Shown: one piece after another, positions 31,091 through 40,400 of the stretch
Numbering within the stretch: the first letter of the stretch is position 1
How the letters are laid out: each line of letters opens with the position of its first letter
Assembly (NCBI RefSeq): GCF_000348985.1
Contig: NC_035932.1
Location: 1 to 64,000, forward strand
Direction: 5' to 3'
DNA length: 64,000 nucleotides
Source: Huiozyma naganishii CBS 8797
Lineage: Eukaryota; Ascomycota; Saccharomycetes; Saccharomycetales; Saccharomycetaceae
The notes under the pieces: generated by a model
What the model was told of the DNA's origin: nothing
What the model saw: only the letters and a program-made list of their open reading frames with translations
Databases searched by the model: none
Program-made: the position numbers and the translations under genes

Positions 31091-33094
31091 ATGCCCGAGG
31101 CTGAGTCGCCCGGAGTCTCTCCGAGGAAAAACGGGATTAAGGTCAATGTGCCTTTTGACCAAAGTGCAACGGAAGAGGGAAACACCAGTATGAACACAAG
31201 AGTGGAACGACTGAGCATTAGCGAGTCGGATCCTGCAGTAAGGAAAGAGATTGCAGCTGCCCTAGGGTCTTCAAGTAGTCTAGGAACCTCAGTATCCCTA
31301 TCGGAGCAATCTAAGAGAAGAAGGTCTAGTGTTGCGTCTGCAATACTTGCCAGCGGCAACGTCAAATCTGGGAAGGACAACACTTCCAATGGGAAAGTGG
31401 CCAAGCGAAAGAGAAGCAAGCGGGGGAATCAGGGTCCCCTGTCGCTCAAGATAGCCCCGCGGTTTCTTCAACACGAGGTCAAACGGGAGAGCAATGTTGC
31501 CAAATCGACAAACACCATCTCGATAAAATTCCTTCGTGATTTTGTGCAGTACTTGTACCGAGGCAAGCAGTTGAATGTCCCACTATGGATTGATGTTGAA
31601 GGAAGGAACAATTTAAACAAATTGGTTGTACTCTTTATGCCAGGGCTGGAACCCTTGGATTTCCATCTTTCAAAGGGCGCCGATTTCGATACGAATGGGA
31701 CCCGGATGAACGAAGCGTCTCACTTTACACTGGGGGACGACGATGGGGCAAACAATGAGATGCTTTCTAAATATGAAAACTTCCCGGTACTTTGTCCCGG
31801 TTCCAAAATGTCACTTTTTTCTGCTTATAATGCATTTTTAAACGTACCACTGACTAAAAATGAAAAAACCACACTGATCGATGAACTTTCGAGGAAGAAA
31901 ATTGATATAACAGATTTGTTTGCGACATTAGATCAGTTAGTCGAGCAAGATTATCCTATTCATCCATCTACAGTCGGGGTCACTGAAGAGAACAAGGCGG
32001 GTTTAGTCAAATCGCAGTCAGATTTGGACGTTCAATGGGTCAATACCGAGTATCCCCCAACTGGAGCGACGGGAGAATCCCACATTTACGGGCTGGACTG
32101 TGAAATGTGTATGGCGAGTACTGGACTGGTTGTTACGAGGGTAAGTTTGGTTGATTTTCAGCTGAACGTAATATATGATGAGTTGGTGAAGCCCGATATA
32201 CCCATTATAGACTACCTGACCAAATATAGTGGTATCACTAAGGAAATGCTGGATCCGGTGACAAGAACACTGTCCGATGTCCAGGAAGAGCTTTTGAAAC
32301 TGGTCAATGCTAACGACGTGCTAGTTGGGCATTCTCTTCAAAGCGATTTTAACGTGCTGCATTTAAGACACCCAAGGATCGTTGATACAGCTATAATTTT
32401 TGACCATAAAGCAGGGCCACCTTTTAGACCTTCGCTGAGATACCTGGCTCAAGAATATCTGCATTCAGACATTCAATCCGCTGGTGGGAACGGGCATAAC
32501 CCAATAGAGGACGCCAGGACGGCTATCCAGTTGTTGAAGTTGAAAATATCCAAAGGGTTGGCCTTTGGTAGCTCTGTAGACACTGAAAATCTGTTTCGTC
32601 GGTTAGGGAGATTATCATCCAAGCGTACATTGTTGGTTAATGATTCTGTTGCGACAACAACATCACAATCGATGTCCAATTGGGTCTCCAGTATACGGTG
32701 CAACTCTGATAAGGAAATTATGGATCACATTGTGGAAGAGTTATCGAATTTTGACATCTTTGTCGGTAGATTGCGTGATTTGGAATTCAGCAGAGGATAT
32801 GCGGTACCCTCACTTCTATCGAAGAGAGAGGTCCCCGATGATCCGCAACTGATAATCAGTACATTTATGGAGAAACTGAGATCTCTGTATGAAAAGTTAC
32901 CAAGCAACTCGATGATTCTGCTTTTGAGTGGTGCTGGTGACACCAAGGATTGGACCGCCATATGCGATGAGTTGAACAAGATAGACGCGAAGGAGGATAA
33001 GATGAAAAAAAGGTTGGAGCTTGGGCCAAGGATAGAGGAGGCTCTGCTGAAGGCAAGAGATGGTGTTGGATCCATCATTGTTAAGGGGGAATAG
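31091..33094 (+). CDS. RNH70: RNA exonuclease Rnh70/Rex1 (DEDDh family)
   Basis: 3'-5' exonuclease that trims 5S rRNA, 5.8S rRNA and tRNA precursors in the nucleus. The ATG at 31091 gives 667 residues, longer than the 553 of S. cerevisiae. The extra length lies in a low-complexity Ser- and Lys-rich N-terminus that includes a basic stretch (KRKRSKRG, near residue 110) likely to act as a nuclear signal. ExoI is GLDCEM near residue 337, ExoII is VGHSLQSDFNVL near 413, and ExoIII is HNPIEDARTA near 470. A C-terminal region of about 170 residues follows the catalytic core. It follows CAB4 on the same strand and converges with RTT102. Confidence 0.94.
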   Translation: MPEAESPGVSPRKNGIKVNVPFDQSATEEGNTSMNTRVERLSISESDPAVRKEIAAALGSSSSLGTSVSLSEQSKRRRSSVASAILASGNVKSGKDNTSNGKVAKRKRSKRGNQGPLSLKIAPRFLQHEVKRESNVAKSTNTISIKFLRDFVQYLYRGKQLNVPLWIDVEGRNNLNKLVVLFMPGLEPLDFHLSKGADFDTNGTRMNEASHFTLGDDDGANNEMLSKYENFPVLCPGSKMSLFSAYNAFLNVPLTKNEKTTLIDELSRKKIDITDLFATLDQLVEQDYPIHPSTVGVTEENKAGLVKSQSDLDVQWVNTEYPPTGATGESHIYGLDCEMCMASTGLVVTRVSLVDFQLNVIYDELVKPDIPIIDYLTKYSGITKEMLDPVTRTLSDVQEELLKLVNANDVLVGHSLQSDFNVLHLRHPRIVDTAIIFDHKAGPPFRPSLRYLAQEYLHSDIQSAGGNGHNPIEDARTAIQLLKLKISKGLAFGSSVDTENLFRRLGRLSSKRTLLVNDSVATTTSQSMSNWVSSIRCNSDKEIMDHIVEELSNFDIFVGRLRDLEFSRGYAVPSLLSKREVPDDPQLIISTFMEKLRSLYEKLPSNSMILLLSGAGDTKDWTAICDELNKIDAKEDKMKKRLELGPRIEEALLKARDGVGSIIVKGE

Positions 33095-33211
33095 TGTGTA
33101 CATTAGTATTGTTGCCTTAGTGGAATTTGTAGTTTTATTTATGATAATACATAAAGAAGAGATACGCGCTTCTCTCCCTCCCCCTGCTCGGGTGTTCAAA
33201 TCAGTCCATAT

Positions 33212-33907
33212 TTACGTCTTCATTGGGGTCGTCGTTTGATTGCTCAGCGCTGGAGTTCTCTTTGTTTCCCCTGCCAGCGTAGAAGCCGGGGTAAGTGTAT
33301 CCATCTCCTCGTCTGCATTAGACTCCAAGCCCGGAGTAGTTGTAGCTGTAGCAACAGCAGCAAATTTCTCTGGGGATTCCCCTGGCGATTCCTCAGAGGA
33401 ATATCCCTTTGGAGTATCGACATTTGGGGTCTCTGCTGTTGTAGAGACCGCCTTAACCTCGGTGTTAGGTGCAGAGCTTCCAGAGAGTCCCGGTATCGAC
33501 TCAGATCCGCCTACTGCGCCTCTAATATCGTCTTCTGTAAGACCGTCCATGCTTTGCGTCTCCTTTTCGTGGCCACCTTTGACTGCTGATTGATCCTGTA
33601 CAACTTTAGTTATATCAAAGTTATCCAGATCGAGAGGAACCAAAGTGTCCTCTACTGTATCCCATTCACATTCATCTGCCCTCTTCCACGTTTTGAACTT
33701 GAACGGGAAACTTTCCGGTTGATCCAGAGAGTCCCCCTGAGACTGGTTGTTCCCTTTGGCAGCAGTAGCCCCCGCATCTAGTTCCGAAGTTCGCCCAGCA
33801 GCCTCCTCGTCTCTAGTTGGAGTGTGCCAGACGTACTGCCAGTGTTGTATATGTTCAGAACTCCCAAACCTTCCACCTTGATTGGCCTTCTTGATCAACG
33901 AGTCCAT
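33212..33907 (-). CDS. RTT102: Rtt102, shared subunit of SWI/SNF and RSC remodellers
   Basis: Small protein that binds the Arp7-Arp9 pair in chromatin remodelling complexes. The ATG at 33907 gives 231 residues, much longer than the 157 of S. cerevisiae. The conserved parts are the N-terminus (KKANQGGRFGSSEH and WQYVWHTPT, residues 6-32) and the FKFKTWKRADECEWD segment near 69-83 with the following acidic VPLDLDNFD. The last 130 or so residues are low-complexity, rich in Ser, Thr, Pro and Glu, and lack clear homology by eye. The start codon and gene order (next to RNH70) support the call despite the length. Confidence 0.88.
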   Translation of the reverse strand: MDSLIKKANQGGRFGSSEHIQHWQYVWHTPTRDEEAAGRTSELDAGATAAKGNNQSQGDSLDQPESFPFKFKTWKRADECEWDTVEDTLVPLDLDNFDITKVVQDQSAVKGGHEKETQSMDGLTEDDIRGAVGGSESIPGLSGSSAPNTEVKAVSTTAETPNVDTPKGYSSEESPGESPEKFAAVATATTTPGLESNADEEMDTLTPASTLAGETKRTPALSNQTTTPMKT

Positions 33908-34638
33908 TACTCAATTGCACAGATACAGAATACCGTGGGGTTTCAGCACTCTGTTACCTACTTCTTCACGATCTGAAAATGTTCTTCTCATCAATATCAA
34001 TTTGTTATACTGGTTTGTTTTTTACATGTCTTCCTCTACTTACAGTGTTATTGCACAGGGCTGTTTACAAAGTATAGACACCTGGGTGACCAGCCTGTGC
34101 TTAGACAACCACCAGATGACCGGAAAAGTTTCACGGCTGGCCTCTTGGGGATGGGGGTCTCCTTAAAACTGCCCAACTGTCAACCAGCTCTAATTGAGGT
34201 TCGAACGCGAGACTTTGAGTTTCGTAAAAAGCGATACTTTCCGTTTTTGGAAACTGTTTTTTACGTTTCTTTTTTGGACTGAAAAAAAAAAACAGAAAAA
34301 ACGAACAAAAATCAGTTTCGTGTAATTTCCAGGCGGTTCAGACGCAACTGGGTGTGCAATTTGGAGTCAATTGGGTCCCTATAACGTCGTAGAGATTGGA
34401 TTCAGCGAGTGTGCGAGCCCCCAATTGTGCAATTGACCCGGTAGGAACTTTTTTGGTCCTTTTTCCTACGGTTTATACTGTTATCATTCGCTGTTGACGT
34501 CTCGATTTTTGGTAAGTTGGTCTGGTAACTGGGACACACACGCTCATTTATTCAGAAGTTTAGCAAGAAACGTACCCCGTTGAGCTATCTTTTGTTTTCC
34601 TCCCTTTTTTTATTCTGTTTGATTCAATCCCTTTTGCA
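33908..34638. other. Divergent promoter region RTT102/LCB1
   Basis: About 730 bases between two divergent genes. It contains an A/T-rich tract before 34320, a repeated CAATTGGGTCC-like and CAATTGACCC-like pair near 34368 and 34426, and a pyrimidine-rich leader just before LCB1. In S. cerevisiae TAF1 lies next to RTT102. I see no trace of it. One GGTTCGAAC match at 34199 resembles a tRNA B box but lacks a foldable arm. Confidence 0.5.
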
Positions 34639-36327
34639 ATGAGCTCGATTGTCAGACTGCCGGGCGTTCTGCCAGAGTCTATTCCTATCCCAAGCTTCAT
34701 TGTGACTGCATGCACGTTTTTCTGGGTTCATTTCCACGACCTGATGGTGAGACTGCCTTTAGGGAACCGCATGCTGAATTACATTGAAAAGTCGTCGCAT
34801 GACGATCCTTACAGAACCATTATAGAGGTCAGTTTGATCCTGTATGGGATATACTACTACTTGTCCAACCCACAGAAGAAGAAGAGTTTGCAAGGTATTA
34901 ACCGTAACCTGTCCAAACAGGAAATCGATAACTTGATCGACGAATGGGAACCAGAAGGATTGGTTCACAGGGATGCCAAGGACAACGCAAAACAGGAATG
35001 GAGACTGGCAAAGATCCCCGTTGTAGTTGACGGCGGTGTTGATAATTACGTCTCGGTGACGAGAAACGACGCTCAAGAGAGGTTCGATAACGTCTTCAAT
35101 ATGTCCTCGTATAATTTCTTGCAGTTATCGCAGACGGAATCCGTGCTTGAAAAGGCAAGACAGACTATAAAGCAGTATGGTGTAGGTGCCTGCGGTCCTG
35201 CAGGCTTCTACGGTAACCAGGATGTCCATTGGAATCTGGAATACGATTTGGCGAAGTTCTTCGGCACGGAGGCGGCAGTCCTCTACGGCCAAGATTTTAC
35301 AGTGGCTCCCTCCGTTTTATCAGCTTTCACTAAACGTGGTGACGTTATTGTTGCCGATGACCAGGTCTCTCTTTCCTTGCAAAACGCTCTTCAGTTGAGT
35401 AGATCCACCGTCTACTACTTTGAGCACAACAACATCGAATCACTTGATAAACTACTAACCCAGTTGAACGCACAGGAGGCAAAGGAAAAGTTGCCCGCGA
35501 TTCCAAGAAAATTCATCGTCACTGAGGGTATCTTCCAAAACATAGGGGACATAGCTCCACTACCGGAGTTGGTCAAGTTGAAAATGAAGCATAAGTATAG
35601 ACTGTTTGTCGACGAAACTTTGTCTCTTGGTGTGTTGGGTAAAACTGGTAGGGGTCTGTCGGAACACTTTGGCATGCCTCGTGCCACGTCTATCGATGTC
35701 ACGGTGGGGTCTTTGGCTACAGCAATCGGGACCTCTGGTGGGTTCACCCTGGGGGATGCAGTCATGTCCAATCACCAACATATCGGTTCCAACGCGTACT
35801 GTTTTTCTGCTTGTTTACCTGCCTATGCCGTATCGTGTGCCTCCAAGATCCTGCGCATAATGGACGAGGACAATTCCGCTGTTTCTACCGTGCAACAGTT
35901 ATCCAAATCGATGTTTAACTTTTTCGACGGCGCCCTAAGAGAGATGAGAAACTATATTACCGTGGTGTCGGATGATGTCTCTCCAGTGGTACATTTAGAA
36001 TTGACCCCAGAATTTAGAAGCTCTAGATTCCACTACACGGCTGATCAACTATTCACATACGTCTCTTCGTCACAGAAGAAACGTCAAACCACCATTATCT
36101 TTGAACCGTATGAAGCCGAGGAACAATTCTTACAGGCTATTGTGGATGAGCTCTTGATGAAACACAACATCCTTATTACAAGAAACATCTTTGTTTTAAA
36201 GCAAGAAACGCTGCCACTCGTACCGAGCTTGAAAATATGTTGTAATGCCAACATGAACGAACAGGAACTGTTGGGCGCCTGTGCCAGTATCAAGGAAGTT
36301 ATACTTGGATTCTGCTCAAATAAATAA
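34639..36327 (+). CDS. LCB1: Serine palmitoyltransferase subunit Lcb1
   Basis: Subunit of the ER enzyme that condenses serine with palmitoyl-CoA, the first step of sphingolipid synthesis. The ATG at 34639 gives 562 residues, against 558 in S. cerevisiae. Hydrophobic segments near residues 19-37 and 60-76 fit the known N-terminal membrane anchors. The alpha-oxoamine synthase domain follows, with the conserved ACGPAGFYG motif whose Cys (near 184) matches the residue mutated in human hereditary neuropathy. As in other Lcb1 proteins, the pyridoxal-phosphate Lys is absent; it is supplied by Lcb2. In S. cerevisiae the gene is YMR296C, in the duplicated sister region, so its place between RTT102 and EFG1 points to differential gene loss. 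Confidence 0.96.
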   Translation: MSSIVRLPGVLPESIPIPSFIVTACTFFWVHFHDLMVRLPLGNRMLNYIEKSSHDDPYRTIIEVSLILYGIYYYLSNPQKKKSLQGINRNLSKQEIDNLIDEWEPEGLVHRDAKDNAKQEWRLAKIPVVVDGGVDNYVSVTRNDAQERFDNVFNMSSYNFLQLSQTESVLEKARQTIKQYGVGACGPAGFYGNQDVHWNLEYDLAKFFGTEAAVLYGQDFTVAPSVLSAFTKRGDVIVADDQVSLSLQNALQLSRSTVYYFEHNNIESLDKLLTQLNAQEAKEKLPAIPRKFIVTEGIFQNIGDIAPLPELVKLKMKHKYRLFVDETLSLGVLGKTGRGLSEHFGMPRATSIDVTVGSLATAIGTSGGFTLGDAVMSNHQHIGSNAYCFSACLPAYAVSCASKILRIMDEDNSAVSTVQQLSKSMFNFFDGALREMRNYITVVSDDVSPVVHLELTPEFRSSRFHYTADQLFTYVSSSQKKRQTTIIFEPYEAEEQFLQAIVDELLMKHNILITRNIFVLKQETLPLVPSLKICCNANMNEQELLGACASIKEVILGFCSNK

Positions 36328-36546
36328 ATAGTATAGATATATGTAAACTTCGCTTCATTATTAGTGTACAGAAGTGTGAGAACTCCTGGAAACGAAGAAA
36401 TGATTCTGAACTGCGCATGTTTGAAGTGTAACAGGGTCTTCCAGCATACGGTCACTGCCGAGCGCCGGAAGCTCCTGTTCACTTTATGTGACACTCCTTC
36501 TCTGTCATCAATATCACTCAGTCTTTTTTTTCGATGTTCAAATTCC

Positions 36547-36595
36547 GAAAAATTTTCAGACTTGGGACTTGGTTATAGCGGTGCTCATCGATGAG
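36547..36595 (+). promoter_or_regulatory. RRPE and palindromic PAC before EFG1
   Basis: GAAAAATTTT (36547-36556) and CTCATCGATGAG (36584-36595) lie 47-95 bases before the EFG1 start. The second is a palindrome made of two overlapping PAC cores, one on each strand. The in-frame ATG at 36591 lies inside it, which argues that this ATG is promoter sequence and that translation starts at 36642. Confidence 0.75.
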
Positions 36596-36641
36596 ACAGA
36601 GATTAGATACGAGTAAGCCCTTCAAGTGTACCAAATCAAAC

Positions 36642-37319
36642 ATGCCACCAAAGGGAAAATCGCGGGTCAATAGACGTTCGGGTCCGTCCCTAGAGATGTC
36701 TCAATACTTAGATGCCGGTGCCAACAAAATTAAGAAAAGAATAAGAGATTTGGAAAGATTGCTGTCCAAGAAGAGGGACATGTTACCAGATACAGTCATC
36801 ATCGAAAAGGAGAGAACTCTACAAGCATTGTACGTGGAATTGGAAAATGTAGAGTTGAAGCAGAAGGCGAAGAAAATTGCGGCCAAGTACCATATGGTTC
36901 GGTTTTTTGAACGAAAGAAGGCATTGAGAAGGTACAAACAGGCCGTAAAGGAATTTGAAGAGGACCCTGAGAAGAAGAAACTGAAGAAACAAATGCAACA
37001 AAGAGAAATTGACCTGTGCTATGTTGTAAATTTTCCCAAGGTGGAAAAATATTTGGCGCTGTACGCCTCAGAAGGTGATGAGCCCACCGATAGCAAGACA
37101 ACACAAAAAAGAGATGCTTTCCGGAAGCTTGTAGCCAAAGAATTGAAGAAGGGAACTTTACCGGTGCCACTAGAAGATATCTTGAAGGGCAAAAAGTTAG
37201 AGAAGGACAGTATAGGTGTCAGTTTGGAGAGCCGAAAGACCCGCAAGATCAAACAGCATAAGGTTAAGGCTGAGGTTGAAAACTCTTCTGAGGAAGAAGA
37301 GGACGATTTCTTTGAATAA
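36642..37319 (+). CDS. EFG1: rRNA-processing protein Efg1
   Basis: Nucleolar protein needed for early pre-18S rRNA processing; its name comes from a G1 cell-cycle phenotype. The ATG at 36642 gives 225 residues, near the 233 of S. cerevisiae. The in-frame ATG at 36591 would add 17 residues but lies within a PAC promoter element. A basic N-terminus is followed by the conserved run IKKRIRDLERLL and VIIEKER, a long charged helix likely to form a coiled coil (about 30-125), the motif DLCYVVNFPKVEKYLALY, then LPVPLEDILKGK. The end is acidic (SSEEEEDDFFE). It is convergent with SLH1, the same neighbour as in S. cerevisiae. Confidence 0.94.
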   Translation: MPPKGKSRVNRRSGPSLEMSQYLDAGANKIKKRIRDLERLLSKKRDMLPDTVIIEKERTLQALYVELENVELKQKAKKIAAKYHMVRFFERKKALRRYKQAVKEFEEDPEKKKLKKQMQQREIDLCYVVNFPKVEKYLALYASEGDEPTDSKTTQKRDAFRKLVAKELKKGTLPVPLEDILKGKKLEKDSIGVSLESRKTRKIKQHKVKAEVENSSEEEEDDFFE

Positions 37320-37408
37320 TTTGTTTCCTGCCATGACATCGCATATACATAAATGTAAATTATAGAACGCTACTTTATCATACGTACATGCAGCGAGTCA
37401 CGCTTGAC

Positions 37409-40400
37409 TTACAACTTTGGCACGTAGTGTGCGTTATAAGAGAGGTCCATGGCGTCGTTGATTAGAATAAAATCGAGCTCCTCGTCCAATAATTCATCTG
37501 GTACGATGATATCAGCCTTGAGTACGATATCCTTGCCTGCCTGTCTTGGTTGACATCTTTTCAAAATCAACAACTCATCTCTCTGATAACCAATGCAAAA
37601 CCACAGCTCCTTTTGTGTCTTTGGGAATTTGTCACAGTATACTTCGAACCCTCTACTCTTCTTGTTGGAAACATGTTTAGCAGTAACGAGCAGCTTGCTG
37701 CTGTCATTATCTACCTGCTGGAATTGCATACCATCTAGAACAGGTAAACGCTGACAGACATTGATGAATTTCTTAGTGTACCTTTCATCGAAATTGTATT
37801 TTTGAGCAAAACTCTGCAGCTTTTTAATGCCAAACCTACCGATGCTATCCAAACCCAACAATCTATCAAATTTGGCCCTATCCTGTTCAACTGGATAACC
37901 ATTTTCACCAAACTTGATGTCAGTAATTCTCTTCAGATCCACACCAGGTAAGATACCAACAGGATCGTCCTCATACCAATATCCTTGTTTAATGCACTGC
38001 ATGACCTTTATCAGAGTCAGCACGGTTCTAAAGTAGCCGAGTTCACTGGCCACATCAATGTACGCTTGCAAAATACGTAAAGACTGATCTAGCACAGAAA
38101 CAGTATCTTGAATGTAATCGGCAATCGGCAAATCAACGCGACTTAAATGCGCTTGCAACAGCAGGAAGGCTTTCAGATGGGGGTTCCACATTGGCAGCTC
38201 ATCATCACCAGTAAACGTGCTTTCGACAGGATACCTAGATTGGGCTGACATCTCCACATTCATAATGATTTCACCTCCTCTCACAGGCAGTTCGTTATAT
38301 TCCACTGCCAATGATAGCCATTTTAGGACATCCTTGAAAGTGGCTTCGTTATTGATGTGTCTCAGAAGTTGGCGGATGGTTAGATGTGAAATATAGTAAT
38401 AGGAAGAAATGCTCAAGAACGGCGTTGGAACTATTGTTTTTCCTTGTATCTCAACACACTGAGAGTTACTTAGTCTTTCAATGGTGTTGTCTATCAATTC
38501 ACTTAAATGTTTGCTAATCCCTGATGGGCTGTGGTCTTCATTAATTCCATAATACGTTGGATTATGATGTGCCCTACGAAAAAAAAACGTCCAGTTCAAA
38601 AAGTCCAGGGCTTCCTGTTTTGACGTAATGGTACCAGATGAAATCTCTGCACCCAGATGGTCATCCAAAACCTTGTGCAAAGAAGATTCAACAGGAAACC
38701 CAACATTCAAAAAGTGCTTGTAAAACATCTTCTTCGATTCCTTGGTATACACAATAGCAGTACCAGAGGTATCATACGCAGGTCTACCTGCTCTACCCAT
38801 CATTTGAAGTATATCTGTCAAATCCATATCCCTGTAACCTTCGATTTTTGCGTCAAAAAATTGCGTACCCTTGATGATTACCAAATGTGCTGGCAAATTA
38901 ACACCCCACGCCAATGTCGAGGTGGCAATCAAAATCTGAATTTTGTTATTCTGAAACAACTTATGAGAAATGGAACGATCTTTTTCGACCAAACCAGCAT
39001 GATGCAGACCAATACCAAACTGGAGAGCAAGCTTCAAGGTTTCATCAGTAATTTGAGATAAATAGTATTGTAGTTCCTCCTCGTCATCGATATTCAGGAA
39101 TCTCCGAGGGTTCTCTTCCATACCACACAGATGAATTAAATCAAGGGCTGTCAATCTTGTTTGACGACGAGATGCAACAAAGATCAAAGCCGGCTTAGTT
39201 AGGGAATGCTGTTTGATGGCCATAAATGCCGGTTTATTCATCGTCTTCATTAGCGGACAAAAAGCCAGATTGTCAGGAAATCCATCAATGTACATTTTGA
39301 GTGGAACCGGACGGACACTAGATGGGAAATTGTAAAGACCGTTGTTTTTTACGCCTAACCAGCTTGCCATGTCATATGCATTCGAAACTGCGGTAGACAT
39401 CCCCATTAAACGAACTGGCTTGGATGTTTGAGAAGAAATATAGTTCATACGACTGACGATCATCTCCAAAATGGGACCACGATCACTGGCTAATAGATGA
39501 ATTTCATCCATAATAACTAAGGATACATTCTGGACAAACTTACGCGTTTGCCAGTTACGGGAAATACCGTCAAATTTTTCTGGCGTCGTGATTACAATGG
39601 TAGCATCACGAACGTCCTGAGGGTCTGGTAAAGAGTCCCCGGTTAACTCAACAACTCTATCACCGGTTATCGGTGTTATCTTTTTACGCCAATCGTCAAC
39701 TCTTTCCCTAACTAGTGCTTTCATTGGTGCAATATAAACAATTTTGGAACCTGGAAATTCACGAAGAGCATGCCACATGGCTAGTTCGGCAACAACAGTT
39801 TTACCAGACCCGGTTGGAGAACCAATAAACACATTTTCATTAGTATAATAAAGAGTGTGGAACGTCATCGTCTGCATTGGATTGAAATACTTGAAATGGT
39901 ACATTGATTCGACCAGGGGATTTTTCAGAGCTGCGATTGGTAAGGGTCTCAACCTCAGCAGTCTTGTTTGCAGAGTTTGATTATAAGGTCTGATCAAGTG
40001 TTGGAATGATATGGCGCTCACCGACTCACAACCAATCCAAGTATCAGACACAACCTTTACGACAACTTGAGGAGGCAATGGATCAGAAAGTGGAATCATA
40101 AAATCCATCTCATGAACATTGCTCATCTGTTTTCTGTTCAAAATAAATTTCTGATAGTGCAATATTTGGGATTTGTCAGATTCTTCCACAAAGACCCAAA
40201 AAAATTGAACTTCTCCATGGACCCTTCTGTCCCAGGTGAAAGTAGGTTGTAAGGACACATGTATACGCATGACACTGGCAGTAATGGGAAATATTTCAGT
40301 ATCAATATCTATCTTAGGAAAACAACCCAATGCTCGGTAAAGTTTGTGCCCCATCTTTTGATTATGGACCAATTCTCCCAATTCGTTAGGCTCTAAATCC

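Noticed and set aside
34195..34215. tRNA B-box-like GGTTCGAAC
   Set aside because: The flanking five-base arms do not pair and no A box lies upstream. Searches for other B boxes in the window were also negative.
36530..36570. Possible centromere element (TTCCGAA core) upstream of EFG1
   Set aside because: No RTCACRTG element at the right distance and no long AT-rich CDEII. The match is better explained by an RRPE element.
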